Part shown: positions 48,701 to 58,900 of the stretch, in pieces
How positions within the stretch are numbered: the stretch's first letter is position 1
Layout of the letters: each line of letters opens with the position of its first letter
Source of the DNA: Roseiarcus sp963842835
Lineage (GTDB): Bacteria > Pseudomonadota > Alphaproteobacteria > Rhizobiales > Beijerinckiaceae
Length of the DNA: 64,000 bases
Assembly: GCA_963842835.1 (NCBI GenBank)
Contig: CAWJIB010000001.1
Coordinates: forward strand, 372,001 to 436,000
Reading direction: 5' to 3'
Notes under the pieces: generated by a model
Database searches by the model: none
What the model saw: only the letters and a program-made list of their open reading frames with translations
What the model was told of the DNA's origin: nothing
Translations under genes and position numbers: made by a program

Positions 48701-50944
48701 TTGCATTTCACGGTGGACATTGCGAGCGTCGGGCGGCGTTCGGCCTTCGTTGCGATGATGTTGCTGACCCTGAGCGGGTGCGCGCCGGCGTCGCTCGAGC
48801 AACGCGACGACCAGCCGCAGAATGCGGCTGACGTCGTTAGAATCGCCAATCTACAGCCGCGATTCGCAAAATCTGTGCCCGATGCGGACGCCGGGGCGTC
48901 GCAATACAAGGGCTTTTCGTTTTTTGGCTCCTCGTCGCCGCCGTCCGATCCGCCGCGGCAGGAAGAGGAGGCGCGCGCGGAGCCCGACGCCAAGGACAGC
49001 TTCACGCTGAACTTCGAGGACAGCCCGGTCTCCAACGTCGCCAAGGTCGTGCTCGGCGACATCATGGGCGTGGGCTACGTCATCGATTCCCGAGCGCAGG
49101 GTACGATCACTCTCTCCTCGGGACGTCCGATCGCCAAGAGGGACATGCTCTTCGTCCTCGAAAACGCGCTGCGCGCGAACAATCTCGCGATGCTCCGCGA
49201 GGGCGCCGGCTACCGAATCGCTCCCATCGGCGATGGCGGCGTCGGCCCCTTGGATCGCTCGGGCGGCGCGAGCGCCGCCGAACCCGGCTACGGCCTCACC
49301 GTGATCCCCTTGCAATACGTGTCGGGCGCCACGCTCACTAAGTTTCTCGAGGGCTTCGCCGCGCGGCCTGGCGCCATCCGCACCGACCCCTCGGGAAAGA
49401 TACTCTTGATCGTCGGCACGGGAAGCGAGCGCCAATCCGCGCTCGACACGGTGCGCAGCTTCGACGTTGATTGGCTGCGCGGGCAATCCGTCGGGATGTA
49501 TCCCGTGCGCAACAGCGATCCCGAACCGATCGTCGCGGAACTCGAGAAAATCATGGACTCCGGCGACTCCGAACTCGGGCACGGCATGGTGAAATTTCAA
49601 TCGATCACGCGCCAGAACGCGATCCTGGTCGTCGCCGCGAAACCGGAATTGCTTCGGACCGCCGCTCGCTGGATTGCCCAACTTAACTCGCCCAATTCCG
49701 CGAGCGTGGGCGTCAAAGTTTACAAGGTTCGCTACGGCGACGCCAAACAGATGGCGCAGCTCCTGAGCGACATTTTCCTGCATGGAGCCCCGGGCGGGTC
49801 GGCCAACTCGGCGACCAACCAAATCGCTCCGTCCTCGGGGGCGGCCACGCTGACGACGACCGAGCGTCTCACGGGCGGCAGACAGAACAATGGGTCGGAC
49901 GCAAACGGCGGCGCCGCGGCGAGCACGCAGAGCGCGGCGACGACGCCGTTCGGCGGGATTCCGACCGCCGCCCTGAGCAACGCCTTCGCAGCCGCCGGCC
50001 AGGGTTCGGCGAGTGGCGCCATCTTGCCCGGCGTCCGGATCACCGCCGACACCGCCACCAATTCGCTTTTGATTTACGCGAACGCAGAAAGCTACCGCGT
50101 GATCGAGAGGACCCTGAACCAGCTCGATCGGCCCAGGCTCCAGGTCGCCATCGATGTCACGATCGCCGAGGTCACCTTGAACGATCAACTGAACTATGGC
50201 GTTCAGTTCTATCTCTCGAGCAAGCTCGGCTCGATCGTCAATTCGACCACCGGCCAGCCGACCGCCTCCGCAAACGCGCCGGCGGGGTTCAATATCTTCG
50301 TCGGCAACAATGCGACGCCGCACGCCATCATCAACGCCCTGCACGCGCTGACCGACGTGAAAATTCTCTCCAACCCCTCCCTGGTCGTCGTGGACAACGA
50401 ACAAGCGACGCTGGAAGTCGGCGATCAAGTGCCGATCACGACGGGGAGCGCGACGGTGCTCAGCGCGAACAACGCTGTCGTCAATACAGTCGACTACAAG
50501 AACACCGGCATCATTCTTCACGTCCTCCCCCGGGTGAGCCCCGACGAAAACGTGCTGCTCGACATCGAGCAGGAGATAAGCAGCGTGCCGGACAACAGCG
50601 CCAACCTGACGCCGACCATCTCCGAGCGCAAGGTCAAGAGTTCGATTTCGGTCACAAACGGGCAAATGGTCATGCTCGCTGGCCTCGTGAGCGATACGCA
50701 AACCAATTCGCGCTCGGGCATACCGGTCCTGGACCAGTTGCCCATGGTCGGCGGCGCCTTCGCAACGACCGGAAAATCGACGGCGCGCACCGAGCTCATC
50801 ATTCTCATCCGACCGCAGATCATCCGCGACGGCGCCGACGCCTCGACGGTCGCCGAGCAGCTTCGCGCGAAGATGCGAGGCGGCAAGATCGACGCCGTCA
50901 GCTTGCCGGCGGCGTTGAACGTTCTGGCGAGACCGCTCCAGTGA
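48701..50944 (+). CDS. gspD: Type II secretion outer-membrane secretin GspD
   Basis: The protein of about 747 aa is a lipoprotein with a lipobox LTLSGC after RRSAFVAM. It carries the N0 domain (FTLNFEDSPVSNVAKVVLGD), N1-N3 repeats with a Ser/Gly/Asn-rich insertion in N3, and the secretin domain (VAIDVTIAEVTLNDQLNYGV, SNPSLVVVDNEQATLEVGDQ, VPITTGSATV and TELIILIRPQIIRD). It forms the outer-membrane exit channel. No ATG gives a full signal peptide; TTG 48701 with GGATGGAAG upstream fits, with TTG 48686 and GTG 48713 as alternatives. The stop overlaps the prepilin peptidase start. Confidence 0.93.
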   Translation: MHFTVDIASVGRRSAFVAMMLLTLSGCAPASLEQRDDQPQNAADVVRIANLQPRFAKSVPDADAGASQYKGFSFFGSSSPPSDPPRQEEEARAEPDAKDSFTLNFEDSPVSNVAKVVLGDIMGVGYVIDSRAQGTITLSSGRPIAKRDMLFVLENALRANNLAMLREGAGYRIAPIGDGGVGPLDRSGGASAAEPGYGLTVIPLQYVSGATLTKFLEGFAARPGAIRTDPSGKILLIVGTGSERQSALDTVRSFDVDWLRGQSVGMYPVRNSDPEPIVAELEKIMDSGDSELGHGMVKFQSITRQNAILVVAAKPELLRTAARWIAQLNSPNSASVGVKVYKVRYGDAKQMAQLLSDIFLHGAPGGSANSATNQIAPSSGAATLTTTERLTGGRQNNGSDANGGAAASTQSAATTPFGGIPTAALSNAFAAAGQGSASGAILPGVRITADTATNSLLIYANAESYRVIERTLNQLDRPRLQVAIDVTIAEVTLNDQLNYGVQFYLSSKLGSIVNSTTGQPTASANAPAGFNIFVGNNATPHAIINALHALTDVKILSNPSLVVVDNEQATLEVGDQVPITTGSATVLSANNAVVNTVDYKNTGIILHVLPRVSPDENVLLDIEQEISSVPDNSANLTPTISERKVKSSISVTNGQMVMLAGLVSDTQTNSRSGIPVLDQLPMVGGAFATTGKSTARTELIILIRPQIIRDGADASTVAEQLRAKMRGGKIDAVSLPAALNVLARPLQ

Positions 50945-51537
50945 GCCAATCGGGCTCAAGCGCCGACACGGTCGCGCCGCAAGGCGCAAGAGCCCCGAGC
51001 GTTCCCTTGGTCGTGATCGCCGGAGCGCTGGCCATCGGCGCCAGCCTCTACGTCTCGCCGGGGGTTTCCGGTCTCGCGGGCGCACTGCTGGCCAGCGTCA
51101 TGCTCGTGATCGCGGTTGAGGACTGGCGCCGTTTTGTCATCCCCAATGCGCTGAACCTGCTCGCGGTCGGTCTGCGTGTCGTCGATATCGGTCTCGAGCG
51201 ACCTGACGATTTCGCCGGGGCGATGTTGGACGCCGTGCTGCGCGCGATCGTGGCGGCGGGCGTATTTCTGGCGTTCCGCTTCGCCTATCGCAACCTGCGC
51301 GGTCGCGAGGGCATGGGGCTTGGCGACGTCAAGCTCGCTGGCGTCGCAGGGCTGTGGTTGGGCTGGCCGAGCTTGCCGATCGCATTGGAGATCGCCGCCC
51401 TGTCGGGCCTCGCGATCGCCCTTTCTTGGCGCGCCCGCTCGCGCGGGGGCCTCGGCCCGTTCACGAAGCTGCCGTTCGGCGCCGTCCTCGCGCCCGCGAT
51501 ATGGTTGTGCTGGCTCTGGGAGCGATGGGGGATTTGA
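50941..51537 (+). CDS. Prepilin peptidase (A24 family, short CpaA-like form)
   Basis: The 198-aa membrane protein has about six hydrophobic segments and the two catalytic aspartates in AVEDWRRFVIPN and GMGLGDVKLAG. It would cleave the leader peptides of GspG-K. The N-terminal methyltransferase domain of full-length GspO/PilD is missing, as in CpaA-type peptidases. The GTG start overlaps the gspD stop (GTGA), so the two form one operon. Confidence 0.9.
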   Translation: MSQSGSSADTVAPQGARAPSVPLVVIAGALAIGASLYVSPGVSGLAGALLASVMLVIAVEDWRRFVIPNALNLLAVGLRVVDIGLERPDDFAGAMLDAVLRAIVAAGVFLAFRFAYRNLRGREGMGLGDVKLAGVAGLWLGWPSLPIALEIAALSGLAIALSWRARSRGGLGPFTKLPFGAVLAPAIWLCWLWERWGI

Positions 51538-51567
51538 CGCGCGCCGGGCCGGCTCGCGCACATCGGG

Positions 51568-52119
51568 TCATCGCTGCGTCGGCGGCGCCCACTGCGAGGA
51601 TCGCCTCTGGGCTTCGGCCAATTCCGCGTACGTTAGTTTGCTCGCCACGGCGTCGCGCATGTCAGCCCAATAATTGCGCCTCGCGGGCTTGGCGTTGGCG
51701 GCGGCAAGTTCGAGCCAGACCTCAGCCTCGACGAAATCCCGCTTGACGCCGAGGCCCCTGTCATAGAGTTGGCCGAGCAGGAATTGCGCGGTCGGGTCGC
51801 CCTGGTCCGCGGCCAGCCGCAACCATTTCGCGGCTTCGACGTAATCCTGCGGAACGCCGAAGCCGTTTTCATACATGAAGCCGAGATAGGTCTGCGCCTT
51901 CGGCAGGCCTCGTCGCGCCTCGGGCAGAAGAAATTGCGCCGACCGCGCGTAATCGTGACGCGCGTAAGCGCGCTCGCCCGCCGCCATCGAATCCGCACGA
52001 GCGCAATCAAGGCCGAGAATGGAAGCCAATGAGGCAAGCACGAAAATGCGCCAGGCGCCGGAGCGCCGCGCCGGCGACGGCTGGCGTAGCGGCTTGGCCG
52101 ACATTAGCGAAACGATCAT
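51568..52119 (-). CDS. Exported Sel1-repeat protein
   Basis: This 183-aa protein has an N-terminal hydrophobic segment (IFVLASLASILGLDCARA) that looks like a signal peptide and at least two Sel1-like repeats (AQTYLGFMYENGFGVPQDYV, then AQFLLGQLYDRGLGVKRDFV). Sel1 repeats form alpha-solenoids that scaffold protein contacts. The start at 52119 has GGAAGA upstream; 52104 is possible. The gene converges on gspO with 30 bases between them; any link to secretion is only positional. Confidence 0.85.
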   Translation of the reverse strand: MIVSLMSAKPLRQPSPARRSGAWRIFVLASLASILGLDCARADSMAAGERAYARHDYARSAQFLLPEARRGLPKAQTYLGFMYENGFGVPQDYVEAAKWLRLAADQGDPTAQFLLGQLYDRGLGVKRDFVEAEVWLELAAANAKPARRNYWADMRDAVASKLTYAELAEAQRRSSQWAPPTQR

Positions 52120-52413
52120 GCGACATCTTCCCATATTCGCGCCCAAGGCTATTGACCTGCGCAAGACTGGCCACGCTCAATCCCGACGCCGCGAACCGCG
52201 CCTCGCCGCTCCCGCGACATCGATCGCAACCCAAACCGGTGAAGCCTATTCGGGTTTCATGACGAAAGCATTTCGGGCCGGCGGCGGCCCGAGTTCGCCG
52301 GAATCGACCCGCAAAGGGCGCCGGCTGGCCCTCTCGCCGTCGTCTCGCGGTAGACTGCCGACTGCAATTCCGGGTCGCTTACTAAACCATAGCCTGAGAG
52401 CTCTACCTCTGGG

Positions 52414-52546
52414 GAACCGGCGCTGGGATTGCGGGACGGCGCCGGTTCGCAGGCCGATTGCGCGGCCAAATCAAATCGGCATGATGATTGGGCGGATGCG
52501 CAGACGGAACCATGAATGGGCTCGGTGGTTGCGGGCCCCCGCAACC
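52414..52546. other. Tandem inverted repeats in a gene-free interval
   Basis: GAACCGGCGC (52414-52423) pairs perfectly with GCGCCGGTTC (52439-52448). GGTTGCGGG (52527-52535) pairs with CCCGCAACC (52538-52546). A third perfect hairpin follows at 52557-52588 and is listed as a terminator. No gene is supported between 52120 and 52602. The structures could belong to a small RNA or to a reinforced termination region for the minus-strand operon. Confidence 0.4.
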
Positions 52547-52550
52547 AAGT

Positions 52551-52588
52551 CAAAACAACGCCCCCTCGCCGCAAAGCGAGGGGGCGTT
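52551..52588 (-). terminator. Strong intrinsic terminator of the minus-strand efflux operon
   Basis: AACGCCCCCTCGC (52557-52569) and GCGAGGGGGCGTT (52576-52588) form a 13-bp perfect stem with a 6-base loop. Read on the minus strand it is followed by GTTTTG. It lies 14 bases after the stop of the 52-codon ORF and would end the minus-strand transcripts arriving from 59 kb. Confidence 0.8.
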
Positions 52589-52602
52589 CGCGTTTCCAAC
52601 CT

Positions 52603-52761
52603 TCACGAAGACGCCGCGCAAAACACCGTCAAACGATCCCCCGCCTGATCCAGCACGGCGGAATCGTCGGCGATGATTCCGTCGGCCAATGAAGCCAATC
52701 CGGCTTCACGCGCCGCCGCGATCCCGCGCTCCGGGAGGCCGGGCTTTCTGACGCGGACCAT
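52603..52761 (-). CDS. Small ORF, 52 residues, unknown function
   Basis: This minus-strand ORF encodes MVRVRKPGLPERGIAAAREA, then GLASLADGIIADDSAVLDQA and GDRLTVFCAASS. The composition (Ala/Asp-rich alternation, GC-rich third positions) looks coding, and it fits snugly between the Cys-repeat gene and a strong terminator. The frame is open for 14 codons upstream of the ATG (DSLDRFHA just before it), but no clear ribosome-binding site is seen. It may be the tail of a frame-disrupted gene. Function unknown. Confidence 0.45.
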   Translation of the reverse strand: MVRVRKPGLPERGIAAAREAGLASLADGIIADDSAVLDQAGDRLTVFCAASS

Positions 52762-52822
52762 CGCGTGGAAACGATCGAGCGAATCACGGCGGCGCGGCGC
52801 CGCTCAACTCATGAAGACTTGA

Positions 52823-53242
52823 TCATGCGGCCGGATTGTCGCGTTTGCGCGGGCGTCCTTCGGCGCAAGCGTCGACGCTGTGCGTCGCGCGCCAGAACGC
52901 GCGCGCCCCCGGCTCGGAAACCGGCTTGGGCGCGTGGCGCGCGCAATGGCCGGCGCGCGCCCACCAGGCCATTGGCATGTCGCCGCGGTCGACCGGATTG
53001 AGGCCGCCGGTCGGTTGACGCCAGTAGAAGCAGTCGGCGCAAGTCGCGCCCGGCGTGGGCGACGCGGCGACGGCGCCGTCGCCGCACCATTGATGGCTGT
53101 GGGTCTGCGGCCAGTGCGCGACCTGTTCCGCACTGGTGGCGGGGTTCGGCGCGCGGCGGCGGCAATCGCCCTCATGCTCCCTCAAACGATGCCAAAACAC
53201 GCAATTCGCGCAGTTGGCGGGACTGTCCGGCGCGTCGTTCAA
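52823..53242 (-). CDS. Uncharacterised tandem Cys-motif protein, possible zinc-binding
   Basis: The 139-aa protein has two related halves. The first has CANCVFWHR (11-19), GDCRRRAPNP (25-34) and HWPQTHSHQWCGDG. The second has CADCFYWRQ (68-76), GHCARHAPKP (98-107) and FWRATHSVDACAEG. Each half thus reads C-x2-C-x2-W, then C-x3-AP-x-P, then W-x2-THS-x2-C-x2-G. An internal duplication of a metal-binding module is likely. TTG 53242 with AAGGGGG in front is the best start. It lies 31 bases after the outer-membrane factor gene. I do not recognise a named family. Confidence 0.75.
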   Translation of the reverse strand: MNDAPDSPANCANCVFWHRLREHEGDCRRRAPNPATSAEQVAHWPQTHSHQWCGDGAVAASPTPGATCADCFYWRQPTGGLNPVDRGDMPMAWWARAGHCARHAPKPVSEPGARAFWRATHSVDACAEGRPRKRDNPAA

Positions 53243-53273
53243 GGCGGGCCCCCTTGCTTGGCTTTTCGATGGT

Positions 53274-54695
53274 TCAGCGGTTCTCGACGTTCGCGCTCGC
53301 GTCGGACGACCAGCCGCCGCCCAGCGCGAGCATGAGTCCGACATTGGCGTCAAGTTGGCGCGTGCGCAAGGCGATCGCGGCGCGTTCGGCGTCGAGCGCG
53401 GCGTTTTGCGCCGTGACGACGTCGAGATAGGACGCCGCGCCGTCGCGATAGAGAGACATCGCCATTTCCGCGGCCTTGCGCGCGGCGTCGGCGGCGGCGT
53501 TTGTTTCGCGCGCCTCCTCGGCGAGCCAGCGCAGCGCCGAAAGATTGTCTTCGACCTCCTTGACCGCGCGCAATATCGCGGCGCGATAGCGCGCCGCCGC
53601 CTCGGCGTAGGCGGCGGTCGCCGCGTCGAGTTGGGCTTGCCGCAATCCCGCATCGAACAGCGGCAAGGAAACCGCTGGCCCGGCCGACCACAGGGCGTTG
53701 CCGGGCGACAGGAGAGCGAGGTGCGTGTCCTGCGTCCCGCCGAGAAGATTCAGCGTGAATTTGGGATAGAACGCCGCGCGCGCGACGCCGATTCCCGCAC
53801 TCGCCGCGGCGGCGACCCGCTCGCTCTCGGCGACATCGGGCCGCCGGCGCAGCACGTCCGAAGGGACTGCGCGCGGCCTCTTGGGAAACGCGATCGACTT
53901 GGCGGCGCGCGGAATCGAAAACTGCGCGGCCGACTTGCCGACCAGCGCCGCGATCGCGTTTTCCAGCGCGCTGCGCTGCACGACGAGATCGGACGCCTGC
54001 GCCTTGACGGTGTCGAGTTGCGTCACGGCCCGTTCGACGTCGATGGGCGGGGCGATCTGCGCGGCAAGCCGCTCACGCGTCAGATCGAGCGCGGACTGAT
54101 AATTGGCGATCGTATCGGAAAGCAGCTTGGCTTCGGCGTCGAAACCGCGAAGGCGAATATAGGCGCTCGCGAGTTCCGCGTGCAGTTCGAGGCGCGCCTG
54201 CGCGAGCGCGTCGGCGCTGGCCTCGGCGTCGGCCTTCGCCGCCTTGACGAGATCGCGCACCCGCCCCCAGAAGTCGATCTCGTAGGAAACGACCTGCGCG
54301 TCGATCTGGTTGGCGCCGTAAAAGTCCGGCTGTCCCTTCGAACGCAACGGCCGATTGTTGGATTGCCTGTTGTAGGACAGCGCCCCGGCGAAATCGAGCT
54401 GAGGATAGAGGCCAGATTCGGCCGCCGCCGCGAAGGCGTGCGCCTGATCGTACGCGGCGAGGGCCGCGGCAAGGTCCGGATTGGCCGCGTCGACCTGATC
54501 CTCCAGATCGTCGAGCGTCCAGTCGCTGAAGCTTCGCCACCAGAGACCCGTCGCGTCGAGGACGCCGTCGCTCGGCGTAGGCGCTTCCTTAAATCGCGAT
54601 GACAGCGCGACGGTCGGCGGCTCGTAGTTCGGCGCGAGATCGCAGCCGCCGAGCAGTAAAGTCACGGACGCCGCCAGCAGGGAACGCGCCTTCAT
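53274..54695 (-). CDS. RND efflux outer-membrane factor, NodT family
   Basis: This 473-aa TolC-like lipoprotein has the lipobox LLLGGC18 followed by DLAPNYEPP, the NodT-family start, and two OEP repeats with long helices (for example YDQAHAFAAAAESGLYPQLD and LPLFDAGLRQAQLDAATAAY). It forms the outer-membrane exit duct of the pump encoded upstream. The start overlaps the adaptor stop (ATGA). Confidence 0.92.
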   Translation of the reverse strand: MKARSLLAASVTLLLGGCDLAPNYEPPTVALSSRFKEAPTPSDGVLDATGLWWRSFSDWTLDDLEDQVDAANPDLAAALAAYDQAHAFAAAAESGLYPQLDFAGALSYNRQSNNRPLRSKGQPDFYGANQIDAQVVSYEIDFWGRVRDLVKAAKADAEASADALAQARLELHAELASAYIRLRGFDAEAKLLSDTIANYQSALDLTRERLAAQIAPPIDVERAVTQLDTVKAQASDLVVQRSALENAIAALVGKSAAQFSIPRAAKSIAFPKRPRAVPSDVLRRRPDVAESERVAAAASAGIGVARAAFYPKFTLNLLGGTQDTHLALLSPGNALWSAGPAVSLPLFDAGLRQAQLDAATAAYAEAAARYRAAILRAVKEVEDNLSALRWLAEEARETNAAADAARKAAEMAMSLYRDGAASYLDVVTAQNAALDAERAAIALRTRQLDANVGLMLALGGGWSSDASANVENR

Positions 54696-55966
54696 TCAGT
54701 ATGTCCCCGCGCGGCCTGCACGACCGACGGGCCCGCTGCGTCGCTGGTCTCTCGCGACGACGCTCCGTCCTTGCCGCCTTCCGGGCGCCCGTCGCCGGTC
54801 GGGGAGAGAACGCGCACCTCGTCGCCTTCTTCGACCGAGTCGGACGGGCTGGCGATGACGCGGTCGTTGGCCGACAGGCCGCTGGCGATCGCGACCTCGG
54901 AGCCGAAATCGCGAGCGATCTCGACTTTCTTCATCACGACGCGATTGTTCGCGCCAACCGTTGCGACTTCGACCGAGTCGCCGCGAAAAATCATCGCGCT
55001 GGCGGGCAGCCTGAGAGCGTCGGCGGCCTCCGGAATCTGAAAACGAACCTCCGCGAAGGCGCCCGGCTGCAACGCGCCGTCCTCGTTTTTCGCCGATAGC
55101 TCCACGAGAAGCGAGCGCGACTTCCGGTCGATGGCTTGGGAAGTCGTCGTGATCGCCGCATCGAAGTTTCGATCGGGATATTGCGGCAGCTTGAGCGTGG
55201 CTCTCATTCCTTCGTGCACATCGGCGGCGAAGCTTTGCGGCACCCTGACATATACACGCATTTCATGCGTATCGGCGACGGCGAAGAGGCCGCTGCTGGC
55301 GTTGGCGCTGTCGCTGACCAGAGAACCGATATCGACGTTGCGCTGCGTAACGACGCCGTCGAACGGCGCGACGATATTGGCGAAGGCCTTAAGCGCCTTC
55401 ATCCGATCGAGATTGGCGCTCACCGCGGCGACCTCGGCGTCCTTGGCCGCCTCGTCGCTGATCTTTTCGTCCGCGGCCTGCTGCGAGACCGCGCCGGACT
55501 GGCGAAGCGACTTCCAACGCTCGGCGGTGACCGCCGCCAGCGCCTGATTGGCTTTGGCCTTCGTCAGCTGCTCGCGAGCCTCTGCAAGGCGCTGGTCGAG
55601 TTCGGGCGTGTCGATGGTGGCGAGCACGTCGCCCGCCTTCACGTGGGCGCCAATGTCCTTGTACCATTCCCGGACATATCCGCTCACTTGGGCGTGAACG
55701 ACCGCGTTGTAAAAGGCGTCGACATCGCCGGGAAGAACCAGTTCGCGCGCCGCGCCGCCGCGTTCGGGGGAGACGACGGCAACCGTTGGAATCGCCCGTT
55801 CGAGCGTCCACTGCGCGAGTTTCGTTTCGTCGTTGCGTCGCGACGAGATCCCCCAGGCGGCCGCGCCCGCCGCGACCAGGGCGAGCAGGACGAGCGCGCG
55901 CCCGATCTTCGCCGGCGCGCGTTGTTTCGCGATTTCGTCGGAATCTTGCGGCGGATTCGCATTCAT
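54692..55966 (-). CDS. RND efflux periplasmic adaptor (membrane fusion protein)
   Basis: The 424-aa protein has an N-terminal anchor helix (ALVLLALVAAGAAAWGI) and the adaptor domains in order: barrel-sandwich/lipoyl half (VSGYVREWYKDIGAHVKAGD), helical hairpin (ELDQRLAEAREQLTKAKANQ), second lipoyl half (IVAPFDGVVTQRNVDIG) and beta-barrel. The ATG at 55966 overlaps the RND transporter stop. Upstream in-frame sequence is antisense to the transporter and not coding. Confidence 0.92.
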   Translation of the reverse strand: MNANPPQDSDEIAKQRAPAKIGRALVLLALVAAGAAAWGISSRRNDETKLAQWTLERAIPTVAVVSPERGGAARELVLPGDVDAFYNAVVHAQVSGYVREWYKDIGAHVKAGDVLATIDTPELDQRLAEAREQLTKAKANQALAAVTAERWKSLRQSGAVSQQAADEKISDEAAKDAEVAAVSANLDRMKALKAFANIVAPFDGVVTQRNVDIGSLVSDSANASSGLFAVADTHEMRVYVRVPQSFAADVHEGMRATLKLPQYPDRNFDAAITTTSQAIDRKSRSLLVELSAKNEDGALQPGAFAEVRFQIPEAADALRLPASAMIFRGDSVEVATVGANNRVVMKKVEIARDFGSEVAIASGLSANDRVIASPSDSVEEGDEVRVLSPTGDGRPEGGKDGASSRETSDAAGPSVVQAARGHTE

Positions 55967-58900
55967 ATCGGCTCTGCCTGGGCTTGGAGTCCTGGGGAGG
56001 CGTGAGGCGCGGCCTCGCGCCGCTTTTCGTGGACGAGCCGGAACACCGCAGGCACGAAGAACAGCGTGGCGACCGTCGAACAGATCAGGCCGCCGATCAC
56101 AGCGCGTCCGAGCGGCGCGTTCTGCTCGGCGCTGAGCGCCATCGGCGCCATGCCGATGATCATGGCCAAAGCCGTCATCAGCACCGGGCGGAACCGCGTG
56201 AAGCCGGCGTCGATCGCCGCAGTCACGGCGTCGACGCCGTCCGCGAGCCTTTCCCGCGCGAAACTCACCACCAGGATGCTGTTCGCGGTCGCCACGCCCA
56301 TGCACATGATCGCGCCGGTGAGAGCGGGGACCGAAAGCGTCGTGCGCGTGACGAACAACATCCACACGATGCCCGCCAGCGCCGTCGGCAAAGCGCTGAC
56401 GATGACGAAGGGATCGAGCCAGGACTGAAAGTTGACGACGATGAGCAGGTAGATCAGCACGATCGCCAGCGCGAGACCGACATAGAGCTGGGAAAATGCG
56501 GACGTCATGGTCGAGGTTTGACCGCGCAGCACGATGGTCGAACCGGGCGGCGCGTCCTTGGCCGTCTCGTTGAGGATGGCCTGGATGTCGTGCGAAACGG
56601 CGCCGAGATCGCGCTCGTGGTTCGCCGCGAATATGTCGATCACCGGCTGCACCGCGTAATGCGACACGACCGCGTTGCTGGCGCCGCGCGTCACCGTCGC
56701 GACGCCGCCGAGAAGTTGTTTCGAGTCGCCTTGCGAGGCGGGCACGGTTTCCAGGCCGGACAGCGTATCGACCCAATATTGCGGCGACTGCGCGACGATC
56801 GGGTAGGAGACGCCATTCGCCGGGTTCAGCCAGAAGGTCGGCGCCGTCTGGATGCTGCCGGCCAGCGTGTCCTGCAGGCTCGTCGCGACGTCGCGCTCGC
56901 TCAATCCGACTTGGCTCGCGCGCGCCCGATCGACCATGACATTGAGCGTCGGCGCGTTGAAAGCTTGCTGAATCCGCGCGTCCGCGACGCCGCTCACGCG
57001 GGCGATGCGCCGCAACAGAGCGTCGGCATAGACGCGATTGGCGTCCAAGTTCGGGCCGATGACCTGTACGTCGATCGGCGACGGCAGCCCGAAATTGAGA
57101 ATTTGGGTCACGATATCAGCGGGAAGGAACGCGAAGCTCGTTCCCGGATACTGGCGCGGCAACCGCTCGCGCAACTGCGTCACGAATTCGTCGACCTTGC
57201 TCTGCCACTGGGGCCTCATACTGATCAAGATGTCGGCGTCGTTCGCGCCGATCGTGCCGGAATTGCCGTAGGCCGCGTTGATTCCGCTGATCGGCAACCC
57301 GATGTTGTCGACGATGTTGACAAGCGCCTGCGGCGGGATCGTCGCCCGTATCGTCGCTTCGATGCGATCGCAAAGGCGCGCCGTTTCCTCGATGCGCGTG
57401 CCGGTCTGCGCGCGCACGTGCAGCTTGATCTGATCGCCCTCGACGGGCGGAAAGAAGTTTTGACCGAGGAACGGCGCCAGCGCGAAAGAACATGCGACCG
57501 CCGCCAGGAACCCGACGATGAAAATCCGGCGCGCGCCCAATGCGGTCGCCAGAAGCCGCCGGTAGGCGGCGCGCGTGCGCTCGAAGCGATGCTCGAACCC
57601 GCGCTGAAACAGAACGAGCGGATTGCGGGTCGGGGGGGCCGATTCCCCGTTTCCGTGGACGCGTTGACTGGCGAGGAGATAGCGCGCCATCGTCGACACC
57701 AGGGTGCGCGAGAGGACATACGAGGCCATCAGCGCGAACACGACCGCTTCCGCCATCGGGCGGAAGAGATAGCCGGCCACGCCTCCGAGCTTGAACATCG
57801 GCACGAACACGATGCAGATGCAAAGCAGGGAAACCGTCGCAGGAATGACGATCTGGCGCGCTCCGTCCATGATCGCGCTCTCGATGTCCTTGTCTTGTTC
57901 GAGATGCCAGTTGATGTTCTCGATCGTCACGGTGGCGTCGTCGACGAGAATGCCGACCGCGAGCGCGAGGCCGCCGAGCGTCATCACGTTGATGGTCTCG
58001 CCGATGGCGGAGAACATCGCGACGGAGGCGAGAATCGCCAGCGGGATCGAGATGGTGATGATGAGCGTCGAGCGCCAGCTGCCGAGGAAGATGAGGATCA
58101 TCAGTCCCGTCAACGCCGCGGCGACGACGCCTTCGAAAATGACCGAGGACACCGCCGCCTTGACGAAGGCCGATTGGTCGCCGACCGCCTCCAGGTGCAA
58201 GCTCGCCGGCAAGGTCTCGCGCACCTTGGGAAGCAACGCCTTCACGCCGTCGATCACGTCGAGCGTCGACACCGAGCCCGCCTTCAAAATCGTCATCAGC
58301 ACCGCGTTCGAGCCGTCGACGCGCACCATGTTGGTCTGCGGCGGGCTGCCGTCGTGAACGAGCGCGACGTCGCGCACGAAAACCGTCGCGCCGTCGACTT
58401 GGCGGATCGGCAAGTCGTTGAGCTGCGCGATGCGCGTCGGCAAGTCGTTGAGCGCGACGACGTATTCGAAGGAGCCGATTTTCTCGGTGCCCACCGGCGT
58501 GATGAGGTTCTGCCGCGCGATGGCGTCGACGACGTCCTGCGCGGCGATCCCGTAGGCTTGCAACTTTCGCTGGTCGAGGTCGATCTGAACCTGGCGGACC
58601 TTGCCGCCATAGGGCGAAGGCACGGCGGCGCCGGCCACGGTCGCCAATTGAGGGCGAATGAAGTTCTGGCCGGCGTCGAAAATTTGCGCCTGGGACAACG
58701 AATCGCTGGAGAGCGCGAGTTGCAGGACCGGCACGCTCGAGGCGTTGAACTGAAGAACGTAAGGCGGCGTGATGCCCGGCGGCAACAGCTTCAGGACCGT
58801 CTGCGAGGCCGCGGTGATCTGCGCCAGCGCGGCGTTGATGTTGACCGTGGGCTGGAAGAACACTTTGACGACGCCGTAGCCCGGCAGGGACTGCGATTCG

